Shown here: positions 38,569-46,664 of the stretch, in pieces
How the letters are laid out: each line of letters opens with the position of its first letter
Numbering within the stretch: the first letter of the stretch is position 1
Source: an uncultured Lachnospiraceae bacterium
Lineage (GTDB): Bacteria > Bacillota > Clostridia > Lachnospirales > Lachnospiraceae
Direction: 5' to 3'
NCBI GenBank assembly: GCA_947382415.1
Contig: CANCYO010000014.1
Location: forward strand, 1 to 52,378
Length of the DNA: 52,378 bases
Notes under the pieces: model-generated
What the model was told of the DNA's origin: nothing
The model's input: the letters and a program-made list of their open reading frames with translations, nothing else
Database searches by the model: none
Position numbers and translations under genes: made by a program

Positions 38569-40400
38569 GGCAATCCTCCTTCCACTACTCCACAGCCAAA
38601 GTGGTCGCATCTCAGGCACTTTTTGCACTCCTGCATGGCCTCGTCATAGGACAGGCCGTTTTCGATAGGCTCAAAATTCGTCTTTCTCTCCCGGGCTGAG
38701 CGGTCGGTCAGATGTACCCGGCCATAATGGTTTCTGTCATTTTCACGGGGCTCCGGTATATCGATCTCGTCCAGATATTTATGATGATACCCCAGATATT
38801 CGTCTATATTGAGCGCCGCAATCTTCCCGGCGGCGATGGCCTTGATCACCGTGGCCGGTCCGAATACACAGTCGCCGCCCGCAAAAATCTTGTCATAGCC
38901 CTTCACGCGGGTGGTAGCCTCCGTCTCGAAGGTCTTTCTCCGGGGATTCACACTGTATTTCTCAAAAGGCTCCGACACGATATCCTGTCCGATGGCCATG
39001 AGTACGATCTCGCAGGGAACCTCTATCTCCTCCTTGTTGGCCTTGACTGCCGAGGGCTTGCCTTGCTTGTCATACAGATGGATCATCTGAGGCTGTGCCA
39101 CAAAGGCGCACACATTCCCCTCCGCGTCAGCCTTGATGCCGACGGGCGCGTTCAGGGTCAGAAGCTCCACGCCTTCCTCGATGGCCCCCTGAATCTCGGA
39201 GGGCAGCGCCGTCATGTCGATCTGCCGTCTGCGGTAGATGACCGTGACCTCCTTCGCGTTACAGCGGATAGCGGAACGCGCGCAGTCCATGGCCACATTG
39301 CCTCCGCCCACGACCACCACACGCTTGCCCGTATAATCAGGAATATTGCCTCTGCCGATCTGGCCCAGCATATCTACCGCAGAGTATACACCATTGCTCG
39401 TGATACCTTCCACCTTCACGGATTTGCCCACCTGAGCGCCGATGGCGATATAGACCGCATGATACTCCTCCAGCAGATCTTCCATCATGACGTCTTTGCC
39501 CACGGCAGTGTTCAGACGCACTTCGATATTACCGGTGGAGAGCACCGCGTTGATATCCTCATCCAGACGGTTCTTGGGCAGCCTGTAGTTGGGAATGCCG
39601 TAACGGAGCATGCCGCCCAGCGCCTCCCGCTCCTCAAACACTACCACCTTATGCCCCATCAGGGACAGGAAATAGGCGGCTGTCAGGCCGGAGGGACCTC
39701 CGCCCACCACGGCGACCTTCTTGCCGGTGGCCACATTACACTCGGGCACCTGCACCTGATCTGCCGCGATCTGATCCACCGCAAACTTTTTAAGCCCTCT
39801 GATATTCACAGGGCTGTCTATCAGATCTCTTCTGCACTTCTCCTCACAGGGATGCTCACAGATAAACGCACATGCCGTGGGAAACGGATTGTCATGTCTG
39901 ATCAGATTGATGGCATCCGCATAGCGGTGCTCACCGATCAGCGCAATATACCCCGGAATGTCCACATTCGCGGGACAATAAGAGATGCACGGCACCTTCT
40001 GGCCAATGTCCTTCTGGCATCTGTGATCCCGAATATGACTCATATATTCGTCGTGGAACAGCTCCACACTCTGCAGCACGATATTGGCCGCCTCATAGCC
40101 GATGGCACAGTCTGCGGAATCCTGGATCATCTTTGCAAGCTCGACCATATTGTCAAAGGTCTCCATATCAGCCTCACCTTCCAGGATGCGGCGCATCATA
40201 TGCTCCACCTGCTCCAGTCCGTCCCGGCAGGGAACGCACTTACCACAAGTCTGGCTCCTTGAGCTCTGAAGGAATGCCAGCTGAACCGCAATGGGACATA
40301 CCCCGGGCGGATTCGCCTTCACACGCTTCACGAACTTGTCCAGAAACTTCGTGGTTTTTTCGTTCATTTCGTTTTTTTGCAACACTCTCTCTTTGTACAT
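38562..40400 (-). CDS. NuoF-like 4Fe-4S / GltD-like NAD(P)H flavoprotein, electron partner of FdhA
   Basis: From MYKERVLQKN (ATG at 40400, AGGGAGG five bases upstream) the protein has 612 aa. Residues about 15-125 match the C-terminal iron-sulfur end of NuoF (TCGKCVPCRDGLEQV), without the FMN/NADH part. Then comes the GltD-type cluster domain (CISYCPANVDIPGYI, CEHPCEEKCRR; about 135-195), and an FAD/NAD(P) reductase (KKVAVVGGGPSGLTAAYF, about 225; VVVVGGGNVAMDCA, about 350). A C-terminal CKKCLRCDHFGCG adds another cluster. It most likely moves electrons between formate and NAD(P)H or ferredoxin. The exact partner is not shown by sequence. First gene of the fdh operon. Confidence 0.85.
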   Translation of the reverse strand: MYKERVLQKNEMNEKTTKFLDKFVKRVKANPPGVCPIAVQLAFLQSSRSQTCGKCVPCRDGLEQVEHMMRRILEGEADMETFDNMVELAKMIQDSADCAIGYEAANIVLQSVELFHDEYMSHIRDHRCQKDIGQKVPCISYCPANVDIPGYIALIGEHRYADAINLIRHDNPFPTACAFICEHPCEEKCRRDLIDSPVNIRGLKKFAVDQIAADQVQVPECNVATGKKVAVVGGGPSGLTAAYFLSLMGHKVVVFEEREALGGMLRYGIPNYRLPKNRLDEDINAVLSTGNIEVRLNTAVGKDVMMEDLLEEYHAVYIAIGAQVGKSVKVEGITSNGVYSAVDMLGQIGRGNIPDYTGKRVVVVGGGNVAMDCARSAIRCNAKEVTVIYRRRQIDMTALPSEIQGAIEEGVELLTLNAPVGIKADAEGNVCAFVAQPQMIHLYDKQGKPSAVKANKEEIEVPCEIVLMAIGQDIVSEPFEKYSVNPRRKTFETEATTRVKGYDKIFAGGDCVFGPATVIKAIAAGKIAALNIDEYLGYHHKYLDEIDIPEPRENDRNHYGRVHLTDRSARERKTNFEPIENGLSYDEAMQECKKCLRCDHFGCGVVEGGLPW

Positions 40401-40478
40401 GAAACCCTCCCTATCAACAGAAGTTCCGAAAAAACTACTCTTCACAGCAGCTCACAGGCTCTGTTTCTGTCATATTTT

Positions 40479-40507
40479 ATCATACTATAAGTGCAGATCA
40501 AAAACAA
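40479..40507 (-). promoter_or_regulatory. fdh operon promoter
   Basis: On the minus strand TTGTTT (40502-40507) and TATGAT (40479-40484) are 17 bases apart. A second -10 candidate, TAAAAT, lies next to it. Confidence 0.5.
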
Positions 40508-40585
40508 TAAAAATCTCACAAACATCTTCTTATAATTTTATAACCTCACTCCGTTACGACCTATTGATAATTTATGCGGGAAAGC

Positions 40586-40615
40586 TTGTCTTTTTCACTT
40601 TATTATGGTAAAGTG
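40586..40615 (+). promoter_or_regulatory. Chemoreceptor promoter with a palindrome over the -10
   Basis: TTGTCT (40586-40591) and TAAAGT (40609-40614) are 17 bases apart. CACTTTA (40596-40602), TTATGG and TAAAGTG (40609-40615) form a perfect dyad covering the spacer and -10, a likely repressor site. Confidence 0.55.
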
Positions 40616-40656
40616 AACTTAACAAAAACTTCACAATCAAGAAAGAAGTGAAATCT

Positions 40657-42378
40657 ATGAAAATGAAAACCAGAGGACTCAGCATCAAACTAAAGATCAT
40701 GATCGTCACAAATTTACTGGTCATATGTATCATCAGCCTTCTAAGCTACAGTTTTCTCAAACAGATGAAAGCCGATATGGTCTATATGGGCGTGGAACAG
40801 GCAAGGATTGCGGCGAGAATGGCAGTGGCCCGGATTGACGGCGATCTGCTGGAACAACTGGACAACGGTGATGAAGATACTGCTGTCTATCAGGAGCTGC
40901 AAAACCATCTGCGCAAGATTAAACGGGATTGTGGAATGGCCTATCTGTACACCCTGAAAACGGACGGGCAGGCAGTATATTACGGTGTAGATACCGACGA
41001 GAGCGACAACTGGAACGCCATCGGCGACAGATTTGAGACGCCCTACTCTGAGCTGGCGCCGGTATTTGACGGACAGGAATATGTGCAGGAATATATTGAT
41101 TACACGGAGGATGGTAAGCTGATCACCGCCTATGTGCCCATCAGAGATTCCAACGATCAGATCACAGCCATACTGGGCAGCGATTTTGACGCGTCGGAAA
41201 TCGTGAAAAAAATGGACGAAACACGCGCGGGCATCCTGCTTATGAGCCTGTTCAGCATCCTGATCTCCCTGATCCTTCTGAGCCTTGTCATCGGCAGCGT
41301 GACAAGGAGTATCAAAACGGTCAACAAAAAACTTCGGGAACTGGTGTGCAACGAGGGCGACCTCACCCATACCCTGACGGTAAAGACCGGCGACGAGATG
41401 GAAATTATGGCCGAAAACGTCAATGATTTACTGGCATACATCCATAAGATCATGGTCAACGTCTCCAAGGATTCCGGCCTTTTGAACACATCCACGGAAG
41501 TAATCGTAAAAAATCTCACAAGCGCCGGAGAGAATATTCTGGACATTTCGGCCAGCATGGAGGAAATGAGTGCCGCAATGGAGGAATCCACAGCCTCGCT
41601 CAACCAGATCAACACATCTGTGCTGGACGTATATGACCGCATCAACAATATCTCTGAAAAAGCCGAGGAAGGAAACGACTCCACAAAACAGATAGCCGCA
41701 AAAGCGCAGAAAATCCATAAGGACGCCGCAGCCGACCGGGAAAATGCCCGTACTCTGGCAAGAGAAATGGCCGAATCGGTAATCACCAAGATTGAACAGG
41801 CCAAATCCGTGGAAGAGATCAATATTCTCACGGAAAACATCATCAATATTACAGACCAGACCAATCTCCTGGCACTGAACGCCAGCATAGAGGCGGCAAG
41901 AGCCGGTGAATCCGGCAGAGGCTTTGCAGTCGTGGCAAACGAGATCGGAAAGCTGGCATCAGACTCGGCAGCCACCGCCGAAAAGATCAAACAGGTCAGC
42001 AGCGATGTCATCACATCTGTGGAAGAGCTGGCCTCCGAGGCGGAAAAAATGATCGAATTCATGGAAAATACCGCTATGGACGGGTATCACAAGCTGTTGA
42101 CCATGAGCGATGATTACAGCAGCAATGCAGATGAGATTCATGAAGTGATGGAGCATTTTGCCGACGATTCGGAAAATCTCAAACAGACCATAGACTATAT
42201 AAAAGAGACCATGTCAAATATAAGCATCGCCGTAGAGGAGAGCACAAAAGGCATCGTCACCGTGGCCGAGATGTCCGAGGGCTTGTCCGACGGAGTCAAA
42301 GATATCGGCGGCAAGGCGGACGTCAATAAAGAGATCGTAGGCCGTCTCGACATGGAGATAGGCAAGTTTAAACTGTAG
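40657..42378 (+). CDS. Methyl-accepting chemotaxis protein with Cache-type sensor
   Basis: From MKMKTRGLSIKLK (ATG at 40657, AAAGAAGTG upstream) the protein has 573 aa. Helix 1 (about 12-35) and helix 2 (about 190-212) flank an outer sensor of about 150 residues with CGMAYLYTLKTDGQAVYYGV and YTEDGKLITAYVPI, a Cache-like pattern. HAMP and signalling domains follow; the tip reads QTNLLALNASIEAARAGESG and GRGFAVVANEIGKLA. It stands alone between the fdh operon and the ABC operon. The ligand is unknown; location next to fdh does not show a formate receptor. The 3' end overlaps the CPBP gene by 11 bases, tail to tail. Confidence 0.9.
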   Translation: MKMKTRGLSIKLKIMIVTNLLVICIISLLSYSFLKQMKADMVYMGVEQARIAARMAVARIDGDLLEQLDNGDEDTAVYQELQNHLRKIKRDCGMAYLYTLKTDGQAVYYGVDTDESDNWNAIGDRFETPYSELAPVFDGQEYVQEYIDYTEDGKLITAYVPIRDSNDQITAILGSDFDASEIVKKMDETRAGILLMSLFSILISLILLSLVIGSVTRSIKTVNKKLRELVCNEGDLTHTLTVKTGDEMEIMAENVNDLLAYIHKIMVNVSKDSGLLNTSTEVIVKNLTSAGENILDISASMEEMSAAMEESTASLNQINTSVLDVYDRINNISEKAEEGNDSTKQIAAKAQKIHKDAAADRENARTLAREMAESVITKIEQAKSVEEINILTENIINITDQTNLLALNASIEAARAGESGRGFAVVANEIGKLASDSAATAEKIKQVSSDVITSVEELASEAEKMIEFMENTAMDGYHKLLTMSDDYSSNADEIHEVMEHFADDSENLKQTIDYIKETMSNISIAVEESTKGIVTVAEMSEGLSDGVKDIGGKADVNKEIVGRLDMEIGKFKL

Positions 42379-43309
42379 CCTTTCCATACCTCCTGTCCAC
42401 AATGTATGCCACTGACATAAAAACAAACAGATACGCCGCCATCAACAGCGTTTCAAACAGCCCCAGATTCGCAGCCGAAATCCCCCAGACCCTGTCCAGG
42501 TCAGAAAAAAGCTGCGCGATGGAGCAGACGCCATTGTTGGCGGCGTGAAAAAATACCGCCGGCCAGAGAGAGCCGGTTTTTTTAACCATAAAATAAAGGC
42601 ATCCATTGGCCACTACGGTAAAGAGCGTAAAAAACGCAAATCCGGACCATGGTTCTCCTAAGTAACCGTGCCCAAAACAGTGTCCCAGAAACAGTGCCGG
42701 AAAATGCCACGCTCCCCAGATGACGCCGCCGATGACCACTGCGCCTGCAGTTCCAAAGAGCTTCTCTAACCGGGGCATCATATACCCTCTCCAACCCGCC
42801 TCCTCGCCCAAAGCTCCCACCGAAGCCACAGCCGTGCCAATCATCCCCATAAAGGGATAGCACATCAGGAAAACCGGCGTAATTCCTATCTCCTGCACAT
42901 AGCTTTGGTCAAAACACTCGGGATGCATGAGGAGAACGGTGCCGCGGGCCGCCTCCGTATAGATACACGGGAGAATAAACGCCGCCGGATACCAGACCCA
43001 ATTTCTATCCCGAAACACCATGCCCAGCATCATAGAGCCCTCCCCGTGAAACACAAATCCTTCTCTGCAGATCAGTCTCGTGATCAGCATGGCTATGGCA
43101 GGACAGAGCATGGAACAGGTCAGAAGAAAATTCACGGACGGATTGATCACGCGCTCCACACTGCCCTCCGCCAGCGTAATTTCCAGCGTATAGGGCACTC
43201 CCTTCGCCACAAACACAAGCGTCGGAATATACACAGGCATAAATGCAATGATTAGAAAAACACCCACGGATCTGTATAATTTCCCCCGATTCTCCTTATT
43301 CGTCTCCAT
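42368..43309 (-). CDS. CPBP-family intramembrane metalloprotease (Abi/CAAX type)
   Basis: From METNKENRGKL (ATG at 43309) the protein has 313 aa and about eight membrane helices. The CPBP motifs are present: GEEAGWRGYMMPRL (motif 1, Glu-Glu), VIWGAWHFPALFLG (motif 2, His) and VFFHAANNGV (motif 3, His). Members cleave membrane proteins or modify peptides, and often give self-immunity to bacteriocins. It is the last gene of the GntR-ABC operon and overlaps the second permease by 14 bases, so it may act with that transporter in peptide or antibiotic resistance. This is inferred from context. Confidence 0.88.
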   Translation of the reverse strand: METNKENRGKLYRSVGVFLIIAFMPVYIPTLVFVAKGVPYTLEITLAEGSVERVINPSVNFLLTCSMLCPAIAMLITRLICREGFVFHGEGSMMLGMVFRDRNWVWYPAAFILPCIYTEAARGTVLLMHPECFDQSYVQEIGITPVFLMCYPFMGMIGTAVASVGALGEEAGWRGYMMPRLEKLFGTAGAVVIGGVIWGAWHFPALFLGHCFGHGYLGEPWSGFAFFTLFTVVANGCLYFMVKKTGSLWPAVFFHAANNGVCSIAQLFSDLDRVWGISAANLGLFETLLMAAYLFVFMSVAYIVDRRYGKATV

Positions 43310-44021
43310 ATCCCACTTCCCTCTCATAACAGCGAACCGTAATACAATAAGATCCGTAATAGCCCGCAAGCCCCGCAGCACTGAAAATAAAATTGACCTC
43401 CATCATTACCGCAGGATGTCTGCCCACATAGATCATCAGCTCTCCCAGCCTGTCAAACACAGAAATATCCCCGAAGAAAAACCACAGCACAAGCGCCAGT
43501 CCAAAACACACGGCAATACCGGACTTGACCAGTTCCGCCTTCTGCCTCCCATACAACAGAGCAAAGGGAAACTCCAGCGCCGCCACAGTAATACATGAGA
43601 ACATCAAAGCGGGCAGAAAAGAATATAAAGCATCCACCCGGCTCTCCAGCTCCCCAGGCAGCAGTCTCACAGATATCATTGAATGCCAGAACAGGCAACA
43701 GGAATACACCACATAAAACAGAATTAATACAAACCAATATTTAGCTGCAATATAAGTTTTCCCCGAGACAGGCAAAGCCTGCAGCCAGGCCTTTTGTTTC
43801 CACGTGCTCTCGCTTCCCGCCACCTGATAAAAAAGCCCCATGGACACCGCCAGCATACCGCACATACCCAGAGTAGATACCAGAATATGCAGCGCCATGA
43901 CCCACCCGGCATCTGACACACAAGCCGTCGCAATCCCGATCAATAAAGTCAGGGTCAACAGAATACCTGCAATCCACCTTCCGCGGACGGCAACATATTC
44001 TTTATACAAAAAAGCCGCCAT
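43296..44021 (-). CDS. ABC-2 type transporter permease (second subunit)
   Basis: From MAAFLYKEYVAVRGRW (ATG at 44021, GAGGGGG 7 bases upstream) the protein has 241 aa and six hydrophobic helices, without a nucleotide site. The beginning resembles ABC2_membrane_5 proteins (YKEYVAVRGRWIAGILL). Its start overlaps the stop of the first permease by one base (TAATG). It would pair with the other permease and the ATPase in an exporter or resistance pump of the YtrBCD kind. The substrate is not known. Confidence 0.8.
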   Translation of the reverse strand: MAAFLYKEYVAVRGRWIAGILLTLTLLIGIATACVSDAGWVMALHILVSTLGMCGMLAVSMGLFYQVAGSESTWKQKAWLQALPVSGKTYIAAKYWFVLILFYVVYSCCLFWHSMISVRLLPGELESRVDALYSFLPALMFSCITVAALEFPFALLYGRQKAELVKSGIAVCFGLALVLWFFFGDISVFDRLGELMIYVGRHPAVMMEVNFIFSAAGLAGYYGSYCITVRCYEREVGYGDE

Positions 44022-44761
44022 TATCTGATCCCCCTCTTCTTCCTGACGGTCCAAATACTTCCCGCATAAGCGCAGGCCGCCGCGAAAATACCCAGAAGTC
44101 CAAACAATCCTGCCTTTAACTCCACCCACTGCAGTATCTCCCCAATCATAGCCGCCTCCATACCCTCTCCGCTTTCCGCAACGGAAAACATCATCGCCGG
44201 AACAACCGCAAAAACAGGCAATGCCATGAGCATATCCGCCCATCTGCTGCCTGTCACATACATCACAAACATAGTGACTGTAACCACAACTAAAAGGAGA
44301 CCCGCCAGCGCAGAGTTAAACCGCACAAGCTCCGATGCCGTAAAATCGGGGCTGAGCGCTCCACTCACCAGAGCCAGAAAGGTGGAAAATAAAAACACGG
44401 TGCCGCCAAAGATTAATATAAAGCCAAACCGGGCCGTAACCACAGCAAACGCAGACAGCGGCAGTGAAGCCTCCACCCTGCCAAAACCGAACTTTTGATC
44501 CTCCAGAAAGCACTGTACCACATTGCCGGACAGAGACATCGGAAGGAAAATAATCATCGACAACAAAATCCTCCACAGTATAGCAGCCTCCGCCGCATTC
44601 ATGCCATCCTCCGCCAACTCCTGCGACAGCTTTGCCAGATTGCCATACCGGATGCTGAAGATACACATGATACACAGCAAAAAGGAAAATATACTCACAC
44701 ATACCACAGTTTTCACCGTGGTGCGCAGACAATAAAAATCCTTTAAGATAAGGCCCTTCAT
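44021..44761 (-). CDS. ABC-2 type transporter permease (first subunit)
   Basis: From MKGLILKDFYCLRTTVKTVV (ATG at 44761, GGGAGG 6 bases upstream) the protein has 246 aa and six helices. The MKGLILKDFY opening is typical for ABC-2 permeases of the ABC2_membrane_5 type. The ATG overlaps the ATPase stop (ATGA). It is coupled to the second permease at its end. Topology and neighbours support it; no specific substrate motif is seen. Confidence 0.82.
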   Translation of the reverse strand: MKGLILKDFYCLRTTVKTVVCVSIFSFLLCIMCIFSIRYGNLAKLSQELAEDGMNAAEAAILWRILLSMIIFLPMSLSGNVVQCFLEDQKFGFGRVEASLPLSAFAVVTARFGFILIFGGTVFLFSTFLALVSGALSPDFTASELVRFNSALAGLLLVVVTVTMFVMYVTGSRWADMLMALPVFAVVPAMMFSVAESGEGMEAAMIGEILQWVELKAGLFGLLGIFAAACAYAGSIWTVRKKRGIR

Positions 44762-45636
44762 ACCACGCCTCCCGCCTGCGGAAGCTCTGTCCTGTTTACA
44801 TAGAAGATCATGATATCCTCCAGCGAAGGCTGTTCCATCACACAATCCTGATTTTTAAAATAGTTCCCTCTATTTCTCACCAGAATTTCTTTTCCGAAAG
44901 CAGAACTTCGCGCAGAAACAATATCCTCCTGCCCAACATTCACGACATCCGACTTCTTACATTTCAACAGACGGTGGCTCTCCAGAATCTCGTCCTTATT
45001 TCCCGCGAGAACGATACGCCCGTGATCGATAAAGACCACCTCGTCCGCTATGCGTTCCAGATCTCCCGTAATATGGCTGGACAAAAAAATGGTGTGGTTT
45101 TCTTCCAACACAAATTCCTGAAATATCTGCAGTATTTCGTTTCGCACTATCGGGTCAAGGCCGCTGGTGGGCTCATCCATGATCAGCAGTTTTGCCCCAT
45201 GGGACATGGCCACGGCAATCTGCAGCTTCATCCGCATACCCCGCGAAAATTTCCCGCATCTTTTTCTGCACGGCAGCCCAAAGCGCTTGAGCCAGGCCCC
45301 AAAATCCTCCTCACACCAGTTCCTGTAGACATATTTCATCATCCGGTTGATCTGCAACGGCGTCATGAAATCATGGAAGCCCATTTCATCAAAGACCACT
45401 CCCACATCCTCTTTCCACGCACAATCCGTTCCGTCCAGCTCCCTACCGAACACCCTGACCATACCGCCGTCTCTTTTGATGATCTCAAGGATCGCTGAGA
45501 TACTGGTGGTCTTGCCCGCGCCGTTTTGCCCGATAAACCCTGTTATTCCGCCCTCGGGAACCTGAAAACTCACATGATCCAGTCTGAAATCATCATACTC
45601 TTTCACAAGCCCGGAAACTTCGATCACATTTCCCAT
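44758..45636 (-). CDS. ABC transporter ATP-binding protein
   Basis: From MGNVIEVSGLVKEYDDF (ATG at 45636, GGAGG 6-7 bases upstream) the protein has 292 aa. Walker A is GQNGAGKTT (about 38-46). The signature loop reads FSRGMRMKLQIA, a variant of LSGGQ seen in YtrB-type ATPases. Walker B is LLIMDEPTSGLD, and the switch His lies in FLSSHI. The last 70 residues are an extra C-terminal domain. It drives the two permeases encoded next. A longer upstream frame has no start site. Confidence 0.92.
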   Translation of the reverse strand: MGNVIEVSGLVKEYDDFRLDHVSFQVPEGGITGFIGQNGAGKTTSISAILEIIKRDGGMVRVFGRELDGTDCAWKEDVGVVFDEMGFHDFMTPLQINRMMKYVYRNWCEEDFGAWLKRFGLPCRKRCGKFSRGMRMKLQIAVAMSHGAKLLIMDEPTSGLDPIVRNEILQIFQEFVLEENHTIFLSSHITGDLERIADEVVFIDHGRIVLAGNKDEILESHRLLKCKKSDVVNVGQEDIVSARSSAFGKEILVRNRGNYFKNQDCVMEQPSLEDIMIFYVNRTELPQAGGVV

Positions 45637-45667
45637 AAACTGCCTCCAAAACCAGATAGATACCGCT

Positions 45668-46042
45668 TCATTCCGCGGTATACAATAAGCGCAGACGTTC
45701 CTCCACTTCCTCCAGCGGAATCTTCGCAAGCTTGGCCTTGTCAATGGCAATCTGCAACGCCTCCTCCAGCTCAAAGACCAGTGTCTCCCGCATTCGTTCG
45801 CTGCTTACAGCTTTGACAAAGCTGCCGCGCCCGGTGAAGGACTCAATATATCCTTCCCGCTCCAGATCCTCATACGCCCTTTTTGTAGTGATGATACTGA
45901 TCCGGAGTTCTCTGGCCAGCAGTCTCATGGAAGGAAGAGCGTCACCCGCCTTCAATTCCCCGCTTATGATCATTGCGCGGATCTGCTCTTCAATCTGTTC
46001 ATAGATAGGGCTGTCCGAATTATTTGTGATAATGATATCCAT
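45668..46042 (-). CDS. GntR-family (YtrA-type) transcriptional regulator
   Basis: From MDIIITNNSDSPIYEQI (ATG at 46042, GGAG upstream) the protein has 124 aa. The winged helix covers about 8-75 (IEEQIRAMIISGELKAGDALP, then RISIITTKRAYEDLEREGY). Only a short C-terminal helix pair follows, as in the YtrA subfamily, which regulates ABC operons in response to cell-wall agents. It is the first gene of the ABC-CPBP operon and has a perfect palindrome over its promoter, so autorepression is likely. Confidence 0.9.
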   Translation of the reverse strand: MDIIITNNSDSPIYEQIEEQIRAMIISGELKAGDALPSMRLLARELRISIITTKRAYEDLEREGYIESFTGRGSFVKAVSSERMRETLVFELEEALQIAIDKAKLAKIPLEEVEERLRLLYTAE

Positions 46043-46075
46043 AACTTCGCGCTCCGCTCCTGTCCGCCGCCCGCT

Positions 46076-46116
46076 ATTGTATATATACATTATATACAAT
46101 ATGTACGTTTTGTCAA
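46076..46116 (-). promoter_or_regulatory. GntR-ABC operon promoter with 25-bp palindromic operator
   Basis: On the minus strand TTGACA (46111-46116), 16 bases, TATAAT (46089-46094). The -10 lies within ATTGTATATA (46076-46085), 5 bases, TATATACAAT (46091-46100), a perfect 10-bp dyad. It is placed to block polymerase and fits a YtrA-type dimer. Confidence 0.75.
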
Positions 46117-46127
46117 CTTCTTATCAG

Positions 46128-46664
46128 TCAGCTCTCATACTTTACTGCTTTTAAACAAACCGGCAGGATGAATACCGCCAGCACACCCCCTGCCCCTGCG
46201 GTAATGAGCTGAGGCAGGGAAAACATCGCTGAAATGGCAGCCGCCTGTTTCTCCTGCAAATGCAGCAAAAAGGGAACCGCTATCCGCACAACTCCGATAT
46301 AGAGAACCAAAAACTTAGCGACAGCGGCTAAAACAGCAGCCAACAGGTAATTCGCCCGCCGTATCCCGCTCCTGCGACTGCCCAGAACATGCCATAAAAG
46401 CACCAGCGTCAGATTGCCCATGGCAATAAAAGGGATGAGCGACCAAAGTGGTCCGATACCAAAAAATCTGGCAAAGACCGGCGACAGGCCAGCAACTGTA
46501 AAACCGCTGGCCTGACCGCCGGTCATGACAGCCAGGATCAGCAGCAGATTGACGCCTGTCCCCGTAAGAAAGGTGTTACTCCAAAACGAAGTGATATACT
46601 GCCACACAATCAAAACCGCGATAAAGACTGCCGTTCTTGTAATCCAGAGAATCTTTTTATTCAT
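46128..46664 (-). CDS. ECF transporter S component, substrate unknown
   Basis: The 178-aa protein has five or six membrane helices and the S-component look: an N-terminal TRTAVFIAVLIVWQYI helix, then GTGVNLLLILAVMTGG and a C-terminal helix ending in a short basic tail. Such proteins bind a vitamin, metal or precursor and use a shared energising module, which is not encoded here. It overlaps the fdhD gene by 8 bases and is the last gene of the Mo operon. A role in cofactor or metal supply is inferred only from this. No terminator separates it from the GntR promoter 12-20 bases on. Confidence 0.75.
   Translation of the reverse strand: MNKKILWITRTAVFIAVLIVWQYITSFWSNTFLTGTGVNLLLILAVMTGGQASGFTVAGLSPVFARFFGIGPLWSLIPFIAMGNLTLVLLWHVLGSRRSGIRRANYLLAAVLAAVAKFLVLYIGVVRIAVPFLLHLQEKQAAAISAMFSLPQLITAGAGGVLAVFILPVCLKAVKYES

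Noticed and set aside
40586..40620. Sigma-D flagellar promoter for the chemoreceptor
   Set aside because: No TAAA-N15-GCCGATAT-like sequence; a sigma-A-type pair fits better.
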